Source: Spironucleus salmonicida (taxonomy: Eukaryota; Fornicata; Diplomonadida; Hexamitidae). Taken from it: a stretch of 64,000 nucleotides of DNA. The position numbers and the translations under genes are program-made. Each line of letters opens with the position of its first letter. Positions within the stretch are counted from its first letter, which is position 1. Under the pieces are notes generated by a model. The model made no database searches and was not told the origin of the DNA. It was given only the letters and a program-made list of their open reading frames with translations. Below, one piece after another: positions 34,604 to 45,435 of this stretch. The stretch spans positions 318,001 to 382,000 of the forward strand of contig CM035323.1 in the NCBI GenBank assembly GCA_000497125.2, written 5' to 3'.

Positions 34604-35061
34604 GCATCCCCGACTTCCTGCTGGCCTGCGGCGACAACGACGTGTGCGGCGTGCAGCGGCTCTGGCGCCTCCGCAAGACCCACGACGGCCGCTTTTCCGA
34701 CGGCGCGCGCGTCTTCGAGGGCTTCTTCGGCATCCACTACGCCTGCGCTGGGAGCGCCCTGGGCACGCTCGCCGTGCTGCTAGCCAAGTGCTGCGGGCAG
34801 CTGGTGCAGCGGCCCTTCTTCTCGGCCCGCGTGACGCTGCGTGGGCGGCCCGTGCCGGAGGGGGCCGACTGCCTGGCGGTGAGCGTGTACGCGGACTTCC
34901 TCGACGGCGCGCGCTGCATCATGCGCTTCTACGACGCGGGCGGGATGCGCTACCCCTTCGGACGGCAGCTGGGCGCGGTGTGCGGGGCGGTAGCCAATCA
35001 GACCAGCGCGGCCGTGCTGAGGTGGGCAGACGGCGAGCGCGAGGGGAGCCTGCTGGAGTGA
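34600..35061 (+). CDS. Unknown 153-residue protein overlapping glucokinase 1
   Basis: ATG 34600 lies in ATGA, overlapping the glucokinase stop. GC-rich, no TAR codons. It has short Gly/Ala helices (HYACAGSALGTLAVLLAKC) and strand-like runs (GADCLAVSVYADFLDG, ARCIMRFYDAGGMRYPFG). A hotdog-like fold is conceivable but unsupported. An identical arrangement exists in the right copy. The stop is GAG TGA. How the overlapping ORF would be translated in a eukaryote is open: separate mRNA or reinitiation. Confidence 0.65.
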   Translation: MSIPDFLLACGDNDVCGVQRLWRLRKTHDGRFSDGARVFEGFFGIHYACAGSALGTLAVLLAKCCGQLVQRPFFSARVTLRGRPVPEGADCLAVSVYADFLDGARCIMRFYDAGGMRYPFGRQLGAVCGAVANQTSAAVLRWADGEREGSLLE

Positions 35062-35500
35062 TTCGACTTGCGGACCAATCTGCGCTCCAGGGGCGCACTC
35101 ACATATCCTCTCCCCGCGCCGGTCCCAAATAGTATACCCAGCGGAAGGCACTGCTCGGGCCGGAACCACCTCCTAGACATCTGCAGCATGATCAGCTTCA
35201 TCCACCCAGTTCCCGTAAATCCTCCCGCCCGCGAAAGCAGGCATTGCCAGATGACGTTCCCTGGCACATGCCCGCAAAAGTAGAAATCTGGGCTGGTAGA
35301 AGACCTCTCGCAGATGCAAGGATGCTGAAATCGCACAGGACAGACCCCGCCATGCAGATCTTCAGCACATGTAAAACATAAGCACGCATCCGGCTGGTAC
35401 CATATAGCCAAAAGTACAATCTGGCCAATTTAGAACTTTTCTCCATCCAAGCGCAGCGCATTTCCTCCCACCATACAAATTTATATAGAAAAAATAATGT
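35062..35500. other. Convergent intergenic region within block A
   Basis: GC-balanced, duplicated at 51868-52306. An 87-codon minus-strand ORF (35198-35461, MRCAWMEKSSKLARLYFWLY) and a plus-strand one are present, but both copies are so recent that conservation says nothing. Not called as genes. Confidence 0.4.
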
Positions 35501-36034
35501 TCAGTCCAAGGCCAAACTACCAGCTCTGGTGCTGGCATTGTTGATGGCTGCAGTTCTGTTCTTCCTCAACTCCCTCCAGGCGAGGACGCATATGGCGCCG
35601 AGGGCAACCACGGTGGCGATGGCGACACCGGCGATCACACCGCCGCTAACGGACGCCTGGAGGCAGACGTCATCGGAGGCGTAAAAGTCCAGCACGCATA
35701 ACGAGCACTTCGTAGCAGACGTGCACTGCGTGCAGTTCTCCTTGCAGGGCACGCAGAACTTGCCAGACTTGAAGAACGCGACGTTGCAGACGTCGCACTA
35801 TCCCTTGGCGCTGTCGTAGCTGGTGCAGTTCTCGCTCAGCTTCGTGCAGAAGTTCTCCGCGAGCTCGTAGCCGCCTTTGCAGGCTGCGCATTTGGAGCTG
35901 TCCGTGGCATCGCAAGTTTAGCAGTTCACGTTGTTCTTCTGGCAGGAGGCGTCGGACCCAGCGGCCACGCAGGCGCCACTATTGAGGTTGAAATTATCGT
36001 TGCAGGTTTTGCAATTTTCGACCTTGCACTCAGC
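35501..36034 (-). pseudogene. 5'-truncated CRMP gene copy
   Basis: The reverse strand encodes the C-terminal about 178 residues of the CRMP at 50788-51867: Cys-rich units (CQTCDATDSSKC, CDVCNVAFFKSGKFC, CTQCTSATKCSLC), SGGVIAGVAIATVVALGAIC transmembrane helix, tail AWRELRKN and stop TGA 35503-35501. No start codon in frame; the coding sequence ends at the block edge, where an inverted CRMP 3' end follows. One internal unit (11 residues) present in the full copy is missing. Confidence 0.85.
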
Positions 36035-36038
36035 GGGT

Positions 36039-36068
36039 ACCAGACCGGGCAGCTTGGCGTTGGACTGA
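36039..36068 (+). pseudogene. Inverted CRMP 3'-end fragment
   Basis: Plus-strand bases read TRPGSLALD then TGA, matching the last ten codons of the 50.8-kb CRMP (TRAGSLALD, TGA) with synonymous differences and similar following bases (ACATGATTTTT versus ACATTATTTTT). It lies head-on against the truncated minus-strand CRMP, so it marks an inversion breakpoint joining two CRMP genes. Confidence 0.7.
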
Positions 36069-37002
36069 ACATGATTTTTATCATATTATTATTTAGTTAT
36101 TTATCATTAGTAATATAATTATTATTACTAAAATAAAAGTTTGTATAGATATTTTATATTAAAAATTATTAATAACAATAAATAATATTAAAGATGGAAA
36201 TCCTAAAATTAAAACTGAATATTAAGGTAAAATTGAAAATTACTTATACATATGTATATTTTCTGTATAGTAAATAATCTTATGAATTTACCCTAATTAT
36301 ATTACTTGTTTTATCAGATTTATGTTAAAAAATAAAATATCATTCTCTTATTTAATTATATAAATACTTAAAATTTTAGATATCTTCCTATTGCTATTGA
36401 GTAAAATACATTAACTAAATTTTCATTGTTAGAAAATAACTAATAAGAAAACTAATCACAAAAATATTTACGAAAAGTAGATACATTTTCAACCAAGGTA
36501 TATTTATGTTACTAAATTTTCTATCTAAACTATATCACCAATAATGTATAATTATATAATATACAGATGAATTAGCTATTAAATATATCTCTAATATTCA
36601 TAATTGCCTGATAAAATTCGTTACGTAATAAATTTTTATTTTTAATGCTAATAATATATAGTTTCTATATTAAATTTATATTAAATAGTTTAATAAGAAA
36701 TCTAATTAGTTAACAGAATCCTGCTAGTCTCATTTATTAAATTTTTGAAAGAATTACCGAGCACTGGTTGTATTATCAATCTTTAATAAATTCAACTTAT
36801 ATTTTTATAATATAAAAATTAAATCTTCATTATTTTTTATAATCCAACCATAGCTTGAAAGAATAGAACAAATTACAGTTTGATCAATTTATACAAAATT
36901 ATTAACTAATTTTTATATGAATCTTAACATTATTACACTAACTCAGATAAATTCGAATATAGAAAAAAATTATATAGTTAATTCGCTATTTTAAATAAAA
37001 GA
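36069..37002. other. AT-rich stretch between CRMP fragments
   Basis: About 85% AT. One ORF at 36194-36400 (68 residues, MEILKLKLNIKVKLKITYTY) follows an AT-only element but has no other support. Otherwise nothing seen. Confidence 0.35.
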
Positions 37003-37941
37003 TCACCTTTTACTCTTCTTAATGAAATAAAATGCTACTCCACCGCCAATTGCACCAACTAGGGCTAAAACACCAATTACGATGCCAGTAACAGCTCCAC
37101 CAGAAAGGTTGCTACCTGGGTTATCCGGTGCAGGTAAAAAGCATAAAAATCCGATTTTTTCAGCTTCATCGGTGCAATCCGAACATGTATCACCCTTGAG
37201 CTTGAAGCCAGGCAGGCAGGAACCGCAACTCTTCTTGTTATCCGAACATGTAAGGCAGTTAATCACATTCCCGCACTTGCAGCTGGTAATCTACTCCTCA
37301 CTGCCACACGCCCTAGCTGAGCCTCTCACGCACGCTTCTCCCTCTTTCTCCACAACTTTGCACTAATTTTAGCAGCCGTGGTGAATCGTGATCGTCTGTG
37401 GAAACTTGCATGTATTGCAGATCCCGCTACCTTTGGAGCAGGTCTTGCAAGACGACTAACACTTTTTGCACTGCGAGTTCTCCTTAAAATAGCCGTCCAC
37501 GCAACCCGTGCAGCTTCCGGCCGCGTCGATTGCAAATGGAATGAGGCACAGCGCGCATTTCCGTGTCTCTGAGCTGCTGCAGGTCATGCAGTTGAGCGAA
37601 TCTCCACATTTGCAGGCATCTGTCTGGCCATCGGTACAGGCGAAGCAGAAGGTTCCTGATAGCTTTTTACCGTCGTCGCAGCTTTTGCACTGAGAGCTCT
37701 CGGATCCTGTGCAGGTGCTACAGGACTGATCGCACCTGGCGCAGCTTCCGTCGCTGCTGAGGTAGTACCCAGGATTACACCCCTCGCAGGTCGCTGTGTT
37801 TGCAGAATCGCCCGAGCAGGAGGCGCAGTTTTCTTTGCAGGCGATGCAGGAAACTGTGACTTATCCCACGTTACTCGGGCAGAAGCTGGTGCCGACGCAC
37901 TTGTTGAAGGAGTTGGAGCATGTGTTAGTTGCTGACGCCAT
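37003..37941 (-). CDS. Cysteine-rich membrane protein (CRMP-3)
   Basis: 312 residues, MASATNTCSN start without a signal peptide. About eight Cys-rich units (CIACKENCASC, CARCDQSCSTC, CQSSCKTCSKGSGICNTC), then NLSGGAVTGIVIGVLALVGA and a Gly-rich transmembrane helix ending FYFIKKSKR. Four TAA/TAG codons are Gln. The promoter side holds TATAATATAATTATGG on the reverse strand. From 37819 on, its 5' part lies in duplicated block B; the second copy begins at 63878. Confidence 0.9.
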
Positions 37942-38730
37942 TTTAGTTAATAGTGGAATGTGATGGGTATAATATAATTATGGATGTGGGATCATAATGT
38001 TAAAATGATAGATTGGGAACTGTGATGAAATATGGTGATTGCTGGTAATATAGAATGTTAAGAAACTGGGGCTGATTTAAAGATTAATTCGGTATTCAGT
38101 TTACCACCAAGGTAAATTAAGAATGAGAACTGTCTTTATATTTTATATCTGGTGATAATTAATAATAAGAAAATAAAAAGTAGTGTAAGTTGTATACTTG
38201 AAAATGTAATGATTGGTAATATATAATAATGCTAAGTTTAGTAGAAGAAACTATCAGAATATTGCATTAGTTTCGCTACAGGTGTGGTGTACTTCAGCTA
38301 ATTTTTAGTGTAACCCAATGCTAATATAACAGTCCGAAAACCAGTAGCTAAGGGGAGAATTTGCTTAGCGTGTTATGTCATTGACCACAAATGAGATCAT
38401 TTTTTCTTCAAGTATCAATAAAACGAGTATAACTTATATTGTAATTACTGTAATAAAGTCATTATTACATGAACTCATTATGAATGGAGTTCTATTATTA
38501 TAGTCCATTCATGATAACCAGAACTTGGCATTATAGTTAAAATTAGCTATGTAATACTGCACTAAATGGGTTTATTTGCAGATGAAACCGCAAGCTTTGC
38601 GCGTCTATTTCACCAATGCGCGCATTCGCGATTGCTTGCACTCCAAACTACCAGCGATGCTAATTTGACAATTTCGAGGGCGCAGAGTGTAGCTAAGCCC
38701 GCCCTGCCTAGATAAGTGCATAAATGATCA
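37942..38730. promoter_or_regulatory. CRMP-3 upstream region
   Basis: AT-rich next to the CRMP-3 start, GC-richer towards the 38.7-kb stop. A hairpin ATGAATGGA / TCCATTCAT with a 15-base loop lies at 38480-38512 and a 12-bp palindrome AATGCGCGCATT at 38615-38626. No gene seen. The region is conserved in the right copy, but only because the duplication is recent. Confidence 0.4.
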
Positions 38731-41700
38731 TCACTTCCTGGACTGGATTCCCACGAGCTGCACTCTTTCCAAGTGGCTAAGGCCCGCCATCTGCTCGTCG
38801 GTGACGTCCACTTTGCACTGGATCTGGTAGTAGAGCTGGCAGTACTGGCTGGTGCCGGCGAGGTTCAGCTGCGCGAGGCTGAGTCCGTCCGGGGTAACCA
38901 GAGAGAAGAATACGCTGAACACGGCATAGGCCTCAAGCTGGCTCGGGGTGAACGTACTGAGCGGGATGCTGGAGCAGAAGGGGAAATGACTGCATCTGCT
39001 CGCCGTCAGGTACTCCAAGATCGCGAAGAGCAGCTTGGCCGCGTTCTTCGCGTACATTTCTGCGTTGAAGAGCGTCTGCAGCGGCTGGCTGAGCGTTTGG
39101 TAGATGGCGCTGTAGACGACCCTGCTTTACGCGGGACCGCAGGCATGCTTGTAAGAGATCCTGGCAAATTCCCGCATGATGAGCTCGCCGCTGTTCTCGA
39201 GCTGGAGCAGGTAGTCGACCGAATGCGGGGCCTGCTTGTCGTCCTGCGAAAACTGGCAGAACAGGTCGAAGGCGGCCTGGTCGCTGATGGCGAGCTTCCG
39301 CCCAAGGCAGCCAGCGTAGTTGAGCAGGTACGGCGTGGGGGCCTTCTGCAGCTCGGCCATGGCATCGAACACCCTGAGGTTGAAGTTTAGGTTCTCGTTG
39401 TTGTAGACCTTGCCAAAGAAGAGCAGCATCGCGTCGGCTGACTTCTGGCAGTTGTTCTTCAGGAGGTCCAGGAAAATCTGCTCGTACTGGGGCTCGACCA
39501 TGGCCTTCTCGTAGAAATGAAGCAGGATGAACTGCTTGGCATCGGTGGAGGATCTGATGTAGAGCTTGGAGATGTACGCGCTGGATACATTTTTCTGTGA
39601 GAAGAACACCTTGATAAGTGCCTTCAGCACGGACATCGGCATGGGCTGCTCAAAGAGGATCGTAATGTCTGCCTTTGGGTCGACGCGGAGCTGGTTGGAC
39701 ATGCGCTAGGAGACATGGACCGCCATGGACGTGAACTGGAAGAAGTTCATCATGGCGTGGAGCAGGGCCAGAGAGTTGGATGCGGTCGTCATGTTGGCCG
39801 TGACCTGAATCTGCTTGAGGAAAGGCAGAATGTTTAACTCGGTCTTAATAGCCTTCTTGGAGAATAACTGCTCGTAGAAGGCCTGGTAGTGTTCCTGGCA
39901 GTCGAGCTTGACCGGCACCAGCTTCTGCAGAGACTTCGCCTGCTAGGTAACTACGGCAAGGAGCTGAGTGTGCGAGGCTATACCTGTCTCATACATGCGG
40001 CCCGAGATAGTAAGAAGACGCACCGCGAGTGTATGGAAGTTCAGCATGCCTTGGATCGGAAGGTCGACCCTGCTGGTATCGTACATCCCCACCATCTGGA
40101 CAAACCTGTCAACGAGACGCTGGATCATGTCCACGTTGATTTTAACGCACGTCATGGTAGCTGGTTCGCTTGTGACCACGTCAAAGTTGATCCTTGAGGC
40201 AAATGCGTTGCTGACGTACTGCTGGTATATCTGGGCTGGCATGTAACTCTTTCTGGCCAGCTTTTGCTCAAGATCCCGGACGCGCTTATCTTCTGATGCT
40301 TAGAATCCTATGACGGGGCTTATAGTGATAGTTGCCAAGAGCTTTCGGATGAGGGTGGCATCAAGAGTTTGGGCGTCGGTTTTCTGCTTAATAAGCTGTA
40401 TGTCGAGCATCTTTTTCCCAAGGAGGTCCACGACATCCATCACCCAGGAAAAGAAGGTGTGCTGGTAATTTGCGGACGCGTCAATGCGCTGTATGATAGC
40501 ATCTTGCAGCTGGGCCTTGGTTGAGCGGCGGGCATATTGGGCGAGCGAGAATATGGCAGTAACGCCATTCTCGGTGATAGAAACGTGCGCTTGGTCAAAT
40601 TTTAGCTGGTCGGAGATTAGGGCGGGGACGGTGGCTGATACCTTAGCGTGCGAATACTAGAGCCCGACTATCTATTACTGGAGGGCGCGAAGGAACTCAC
40701 ACACCTACAGGGACATCTCCGCGGGAATATCGTTGACGGAGTGGAAGGTAATGAGAAGCTCAAATATGGTGCTGGGAAGACCTGTGACGAGTGGCTTCGC
40801 ATCCGCGGTGGCGCGGTAGAGGGCGGAAAGTGGGCCCACCAGCCTCTGGAGGTGGGGGGCTAAGGCCTGCTTCAGTTCCGCGCAAAGGGCCACGAATAGG
40901 CACACGACCTTGGAAAGCGGCGCGGCCTGGAGCAGCAGCAGCTTCTCCTGGGCGACCGAGGTCTGCTGGACCGCAAGCATGAAGTAGCGGGCGGCCCGGG
41001 AGAGGAGGTTGAGGTCCTTATGGATGTATCCGGCCGCGAGATAGGCGGTGACGGCGGAGTAGCGCTGGTCCGAGTTGAAGAAGCGGGACTTCTTGTTGAA
41101 GAGCGCGTACTCCACCACGTGCTCCGCCTTCTCCTAGATGAGTGGCACCTGCTCCAGCTTCTCCGCGCTCCCGGGGAACAGCAGGGCGTCCATTACGGTT
41201 TGCAGGCTGGCCTTGGGCTCTCCGGTCATCCGGGCTCTGAGCTGGCGAAGCGCGTGGGGATCAAGAGTGATGTCGCTGCTTTGGCCACTGAGAGACTGGA
41301 AGTATACCATGCGGGCTGCCTGGTCGCAGCCGTACTTCTTGGCGGCGATGTAGTGGCGCTAGTCATCATGCAGATATTCAATCTAGTCCGGGCTATAGTG
41401 ATCCAGCAGGTCCACGCGGCACAGAAACTTTTTGATATTGTGGCCAACGTCCCCCGATTCAACTATGGAGAACTCATTCAGAATATCTAGCTTGTACAGC
41501 TTGGCGTAGATGGTATCGTCCGCGTCATAGGTATACCTGGCTAGCTTCCCGGCCTGCAGCATCTTGAAGGTCTCAACTATCTTTTTGCTGGGGACCTTCA
41601 TGTCGACCAGCCACTCGTGCTCGAGCTTGACGCTGTCGTACACGGCGGTGAAGCGCGCGAGCTGGATATGCTTGGAGTTACTCGTGAGGAACTTGAAGTA

Positions 41701-42177
41701 ATTTACCATGCGCGTGGCATTCTCGTGGCTAGTGGTGGCGCCAGAGGCTGCCAACTCGGCCTCTGCGCGGAAGACCTTCGCGTCCGCCTGGAACAGCTGG
41801 AAGATGACGTCGCCAACCAGCTGGGATTTGTTTCTCGGTGCCTTTCCTATGACCAGTTTGCTAAAGTCATTCTGGCTGAAAAGGTCGTAGGCCTTCGCGA
41901 ACTCCCCTTGGTCCATGGCCTGGGCAAACAGCACTGGTGGCCTGGTGGCAGCTGCCAGCTCACCAGCAAACTGTGTCTTGAACACCTTGGCAAGCGTGTT
42001 GGCGCGCTTGTAGATGTTATACACTGGGTGACAGAGGAGCTTCCTGAGGGCTTCTATGTTCTTGTGCGTCCTGATGGACCTGAAGAGTCTAGCGAGGTCG
42101 ATGTCTATCGGGACAGAATCGGATGCCAGGATGGCGTCGACAAGTCTGGTTTGCTCTTCAATGCTCTAGATCATCAT
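38731..42177 (-). CDS. Large alpha-helical protein, 1148 residues, copy 1
   Basis: One frame with 10 or more TAA/TAG codons, from ATG 42177 (MMIQSIEEQTRLVDAI) to TGA 38733-38731 in AAG TGA. It is predicted to be almost all helix with amphipathic pairs, as in HEAT/TPR solenoids (AVTAYLAAGYIHKDLNLLSR, ARYFMLAVQQTSVAQEKLLL, DAKQFILLHFYEKAMVEPQY). No known family recognised. A full-length intact second copy at 59642-63088 has identical length and only a few substitutions (for example APRNK versus AQINK). Retention of both frames suggests recent duplication or active use. Confidence 0.9.
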
Positions 42178-42594
42178 TTTTAAGGTGAAATGGATTATAT
42201 GACGGGATGATATTATGATACAATTGCAGCACATGTTCAATAAGGGCGAATAAGGAGGGAGTTGCTGTTACATTAATACAATACCCAGGTATGTTCGGTT
42301 TCGTCACGCGACCTCCAGATGCCTCTTGTCTCACGCCTAGGCCCAGGCGGACTTCAGCCCAGGTATTTATCCCCTGGCCAGAAGGTCAGGCCGCGCACGG
42401 CCATAGGGCAGGAGTGCAGCGAGGGTAATATTTTTAGGAACCCGTGCACGCCCCCAGTGGTCTGCAGAGAGCCACCCGGGCTGCCCACCGCAGGCTCGCT
42501 GGGCAGGATACCAGGGCGCATTGCTGCCAGCTCGCAAAATATTTTTGCCGTAATATATGGATTGGCGCACCCCCGCCATTCCGCAATTAGCAAA
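42178..42594. promoter_or_regulatory. Divergent promoter region with invertible 24-bp segment
   Basis: Between divergent starts of the helical protein and the LRR-like gene. Contains TATAATATCAT-type runs near 42200 (either strand), TAATATATGG at 42551-42560, and a 24-bp segment at 42482-42505 with TGCCCA/TGGGCA ends that is inverted relative to the duplicate copy. Confidence 0.5.
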
Positions 42595-43755
42595 ATGCCC
42601 CCCAAAAGCGCCCAGCCGGTGCAGCCGCCCTTCTACTCCACGGCGCTGAACGTCGCGAACTTCGGCGCCTCGCAGGCCAAGTTCCCCATTGCCCTCGCCC
42701 CCGAGAAGCTGTCCAAGCAGAAGCTCTTCTTCGACTGCTACCAGCAGGTCTGCGCGGCCTTCAACCTCGCCTTCCTGCCCTGCTTCGCAAACCTGCTGCT
42801 GAAGCCCCAGGGCCAGACCACCAGCGTGACCATCCACTCCGCGATCATGGACCTGCCCTCCTCGCTCGCCATCGGCCTCGCCCTGGCCGAGTGCGCCGAC
42901 GTGGGCAGCCTGCGCATCATCGACTGCCAGTTCCCCGGCAACACGCTGCAGAACGTGCTCCACTTCACGCAGAACGAGAGGCAGATCCACCTGTCCTTCG
43001 AGCGCATGGCCATCGGCCCCCAGATGCTGGACTCGCTCGCCTTCATGGGCTACTTCAACCGGATGTCGCTCCGCTTCACCGACTGCACGCTGGACCAGCA
43101 GGCCCTCCAGCGCGAGCTGCAGCAGGCCCAGGCCCAGTCCTACCAGTTCCTGGGACTCACCCGCTGCGCCGTCGACCACGCGCGCCTCCTCGCGGCGCTG
43201 TACGACCCGGCGCTCTACAACTTCTCGCTGAGCGGGATCGAGCTGTTCGACGCGCCGCCCCAGCACGTCGTCCCCACGCTCAACGCAATCGTGGCCGCCA
43301 AGGCCGGGGCGCACTTCATCACGCTCGCCAGGCGCAGGTTCACGCTCGCGCTCTTCACACCCGAGTTCCAGAACCTGCGCTTCTTCGACCCAGCGACGAA
43401 GAAGAAGTACCAGCAGATCAGCGCGTACGCGGTGAACCTGGTGCTCTACGTGAGGCAGCAGCAGCACATTTTCCAGACCACAGACGCCGAAAACGGCGTG
43501 AAGAGCGTGATTGACGGGCTGGTCAGCAAGTTCCTCACCAGCTTCGCGGTGGACGACGAAGAACTCGTGGACTACCTGGGCATGAACGACGTATTTGTGG
43601 GATTCAGCGGCGCGGACGGCAACTTCTGCATGCAGAGCAAGCTTGAATATATCGGCTGCCAGGGGAGCGGCGAGGATGCGATTCTGCTCGAGGGTAGCGT
43701 GAGAGCCTGGTTCGACGGCGAAAGGCTGCTTGAGCGGGAGAGTGAGGCGTTATGA
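42595..43755 (+). CDS. LRR-like protein, 386 residues, full-length copy
   Basis: ATG 42595 (MPPKSAQPVQPPFYST) to TGA 43753-43755. GC-rich, no TAR codons. Repeats of strand-turn-helix type suggest leucine-rich repeats: CADVGSLRIIDCQFPGNTLQ, ERQIHLSFERMAIGPQMLDS, FNRMSLRFTDCTLDQQALQR and LYNFSLSGIELFD. The last third (RFFDPATKKKYQQISAYAVN, then acidic) is not LRR-like. The frame is open upstream too, but this ATG follows the TATA-like element. The second copy at 58.5-59.2 kb is truncated at residue 249. Confidence 0.78.
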   Translation: MPPKSAQPVQPPFYSTALNVANFGASQAKFPIALAPEKLSKQKLFFDCYQQVCAAFNLAFLPCFANLLLKPQGQTTSVTIHSAIMDLPSSLAIGLALAECADVGSLRIIDCQFPGNTLQNVLHFTQNERQIHLSFERMAIGPQMLDSLAFMGYFNRMSLRFTDCTLDQQALQRELQQAQAQSYQFLGLTRCAVDHARLLAALYDPALYNFSLSGIELFDAPPQHVVPTLNAIVAAKAGAHFITLARRRFTLALFTPEFQNLRFFDPATKKKYQQISAYAVNLVLYVRQQQHIFQTTDAENGVKSVIDGLVSKFLTSFAVDDEELVDYLGMNDVFVGFSGADGNFCMQSKLEYIGCQGSGEDAILLEGSVRAWFDGERLLERESEAL

Positions 43756-43881
43756 TTTCGCGGGTTCGCAAATTTGCTGATAGTTATCGGTTCTAGAGTA
43801 CTAATTATTATGCGAAATCTGGCTGCAAAGTTTGCATAAAATGCTGCGAAATAAACGAAAAATTTAAGTCAGAATTATGCG

Positions 43882-44985
43882 TCACCACTTCTAGGTGATT
43901 TACTGGCCGCTTAGTATGGATTTAAACGTATCTACAATGCTCCCTTTCTGAAGCTCCTTCCCAAGCCAAATTAGGCTATTTTCTCTATTTTCATATTTGA
44001 CCGCCAGCCTTTTACCATCAACAATGATATTCCCGTCTAGATCAGTTATTTACTCTTTTTTGCCTTTTGCAACAAAATAAACTAAATCATTGTTTCTCCC
44101 AACTATTATCGTACCTTTTTTAACGCGTTTGCGCATGTTTTTGACGTAACTATAAGAAGAAAAACACATTGGGTGCCTCATTGTGTAAAGTTGTTAAATG
44201 ATTTATACCAATGCTGGCACAAATACCATAAATTGCATAACAAGCTATAAAACATTATCTATGTTTCCAACTGCGTAAAGAATAATTGCGCTAGATTTGT
44301 ATGTAAATTTTTCAATAATAGCCATATCATGTGACGGAAATGTTTAAAAATGCCACTAAAAGGTAGCTATGGCACACGTAGAATAGAAAATCATGGTTAT
44401 TCCAGATAATAAAAATAATGACAATACAATAATAAAAAATGGTATTTTATTGCTGTTACCAATGTCAGACGCTACCCAAGGACAAGTATGGTCGTATTAA
44501 TAAACACAACCATATGAGCCGTGATAAACATGAGGATAACCATTTAATTAGCAAATCTCGCATGCCCCAGAGTGAATTGATACATTATCCTATTTAGGCA
44601 TAAATGAAGGTTTTGATATTATTAATTTATAGAAATTAATTAAAATCGATGTAAATAATATTAAAGATATTGCAGAAATTAACGGTGATCTTAAAATAAC
44701 AGGTGATGGTTAGCGTTGCTTATCAAAAGGAACAGAAGCAACGAACTATTGACAAAAACCAACACATTACGGAGAATATTTCGTTGTATTAACAATCGTC
44801 ACTGTAGTAGAAATAAGGTATACAAGTAAGAAAAATGGAGGGATAATTTACTTAAGTTTAAAATTTATAAAGCACTTAATATAAATTGGATATGTAGACT
44901 TGGCCTTCTATCTTAGTATGCTTATTATTATTTTAGATAAAATTAAGGCAGCAAACGAAAGAATAATAATTTTATACCCTTTCAT
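43882..44985 (-). CDS. DHHC-family palmitoyltransferase with DHTC active site
   Basis: Predicted protein S-acyltransferase of internal membranes. 367 residues in one frame with over 15 TAR codons. Two N-terminal hydrophobic helices (about 4-22 and 50-68), another near 110-125, then the cysteine-rich domain ACEICQLNGYPHVYHGSYGC, then VYQYDHTCPWVASDIGNSN. Two more helices (FFIIVLSLFLLSGITMIFY; LVMQFMVFVPALVQI) and a cytosolic basic tail (KNMRKRVKKGTII) follow. The canonical DHHC is DHTC here; His-to-Tyr variants are known to be active in some family members, Thr is unusual. It could palmitoylate the MGC-starting proteins of this window; inference. Confidence 0.82.
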
Positions 44986-45435
44986 TTTAAATCAAAATTA
45001 ATATATCAATTTATAATATATAAATACTAATATTTTAGTTGGTGAAATTTTTCATTTCAAGAATAAATCATTTTTAACACATTGTATTTTTAGTCTATAA
45101 ATAGAAATAATTTTATATTTATATAATTTAAATGATTAAATTTACATTTTATACTAAATTTTATATCTAGTTAGGTATCCTATTAATCTTATATATTATA
45201 TTATTTCTGTGTAGACATTTTTAAAATAGACCACATAACTTCTAGCCAAATGATCTTATAATATATAATTATAGCAATAAATTAAATGATCAGCATTCAA
45301 AAAAGTTCAACTGTAGATATTCATCATCGAAAATGTATTATAATCTATTACTACTCAATATTATTTCATAGAGAAGTTATCTGATCAGGAGCATATCCAG
45401 GTATCTTTATATTATCCTGCATTCAACTTCCCAGA
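44986..45435. other. AT-rich divergent intergenic region
   Basis: About 84% AT with TTTATAATATATAAATACTA near 45010, probably the DHHC promoter. The last 60 bases before 45436 are open in frame but lack a start. No gene seen. Confidence 0.45.

Larger units (their letters stand above)
33863..36034 (+). repeat. Inverted duplication block A, left copy
   Basis: Matches the reverse complement of 51301-53505. Paired positions sum to 87368 across the glucokinase part. It is 33 bases shorter than the right copy because of one missing CRMP repeat unit. Identity is near complete by eye. The edge at 33863 lies inside the glucokinase coding region and the edge at 36034 inside a CRMP coding region. Confidence 0.95.
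37819..43341 (+). repeat. Inverted duplication block B, left copy
   Basis: Matches the reverse complement of 58478-64000 with paired coordinates summing to 101819 at every checked point (start and stop codons of three genes), so no net insertion or deletion in 5.5 kb. A few substitutions and one 24-bp local inversion are seen. The true left limit is unknown because the right copy runs off the window. Confidence 0.96.

Noticed and set aside
34327-35132. Arg/Ala-rich overlapping frames in block A
   Set aside because: Shadow frames of glucokinase and the 153-residue ORF; the part after the ATG at 34600 is the only piece kept.
35198-35461. 87-codon ORF between the small GC-rich ORF and CRMP (twin at 51907-52170)
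   Set aside because: No recognisable domain; conservation is only the recent duplication; left as intergenic.
42367-43467. 366-codon minus-strand ORF opposite the LRR-like gene, and its 319-codon twin at 58505-59464
   Set aside because: Antisense shadow of GC-rich coding sequence; low-complexity Glu/Val/Gly translation; the sense strand has LRR-like pattern and a proper start.
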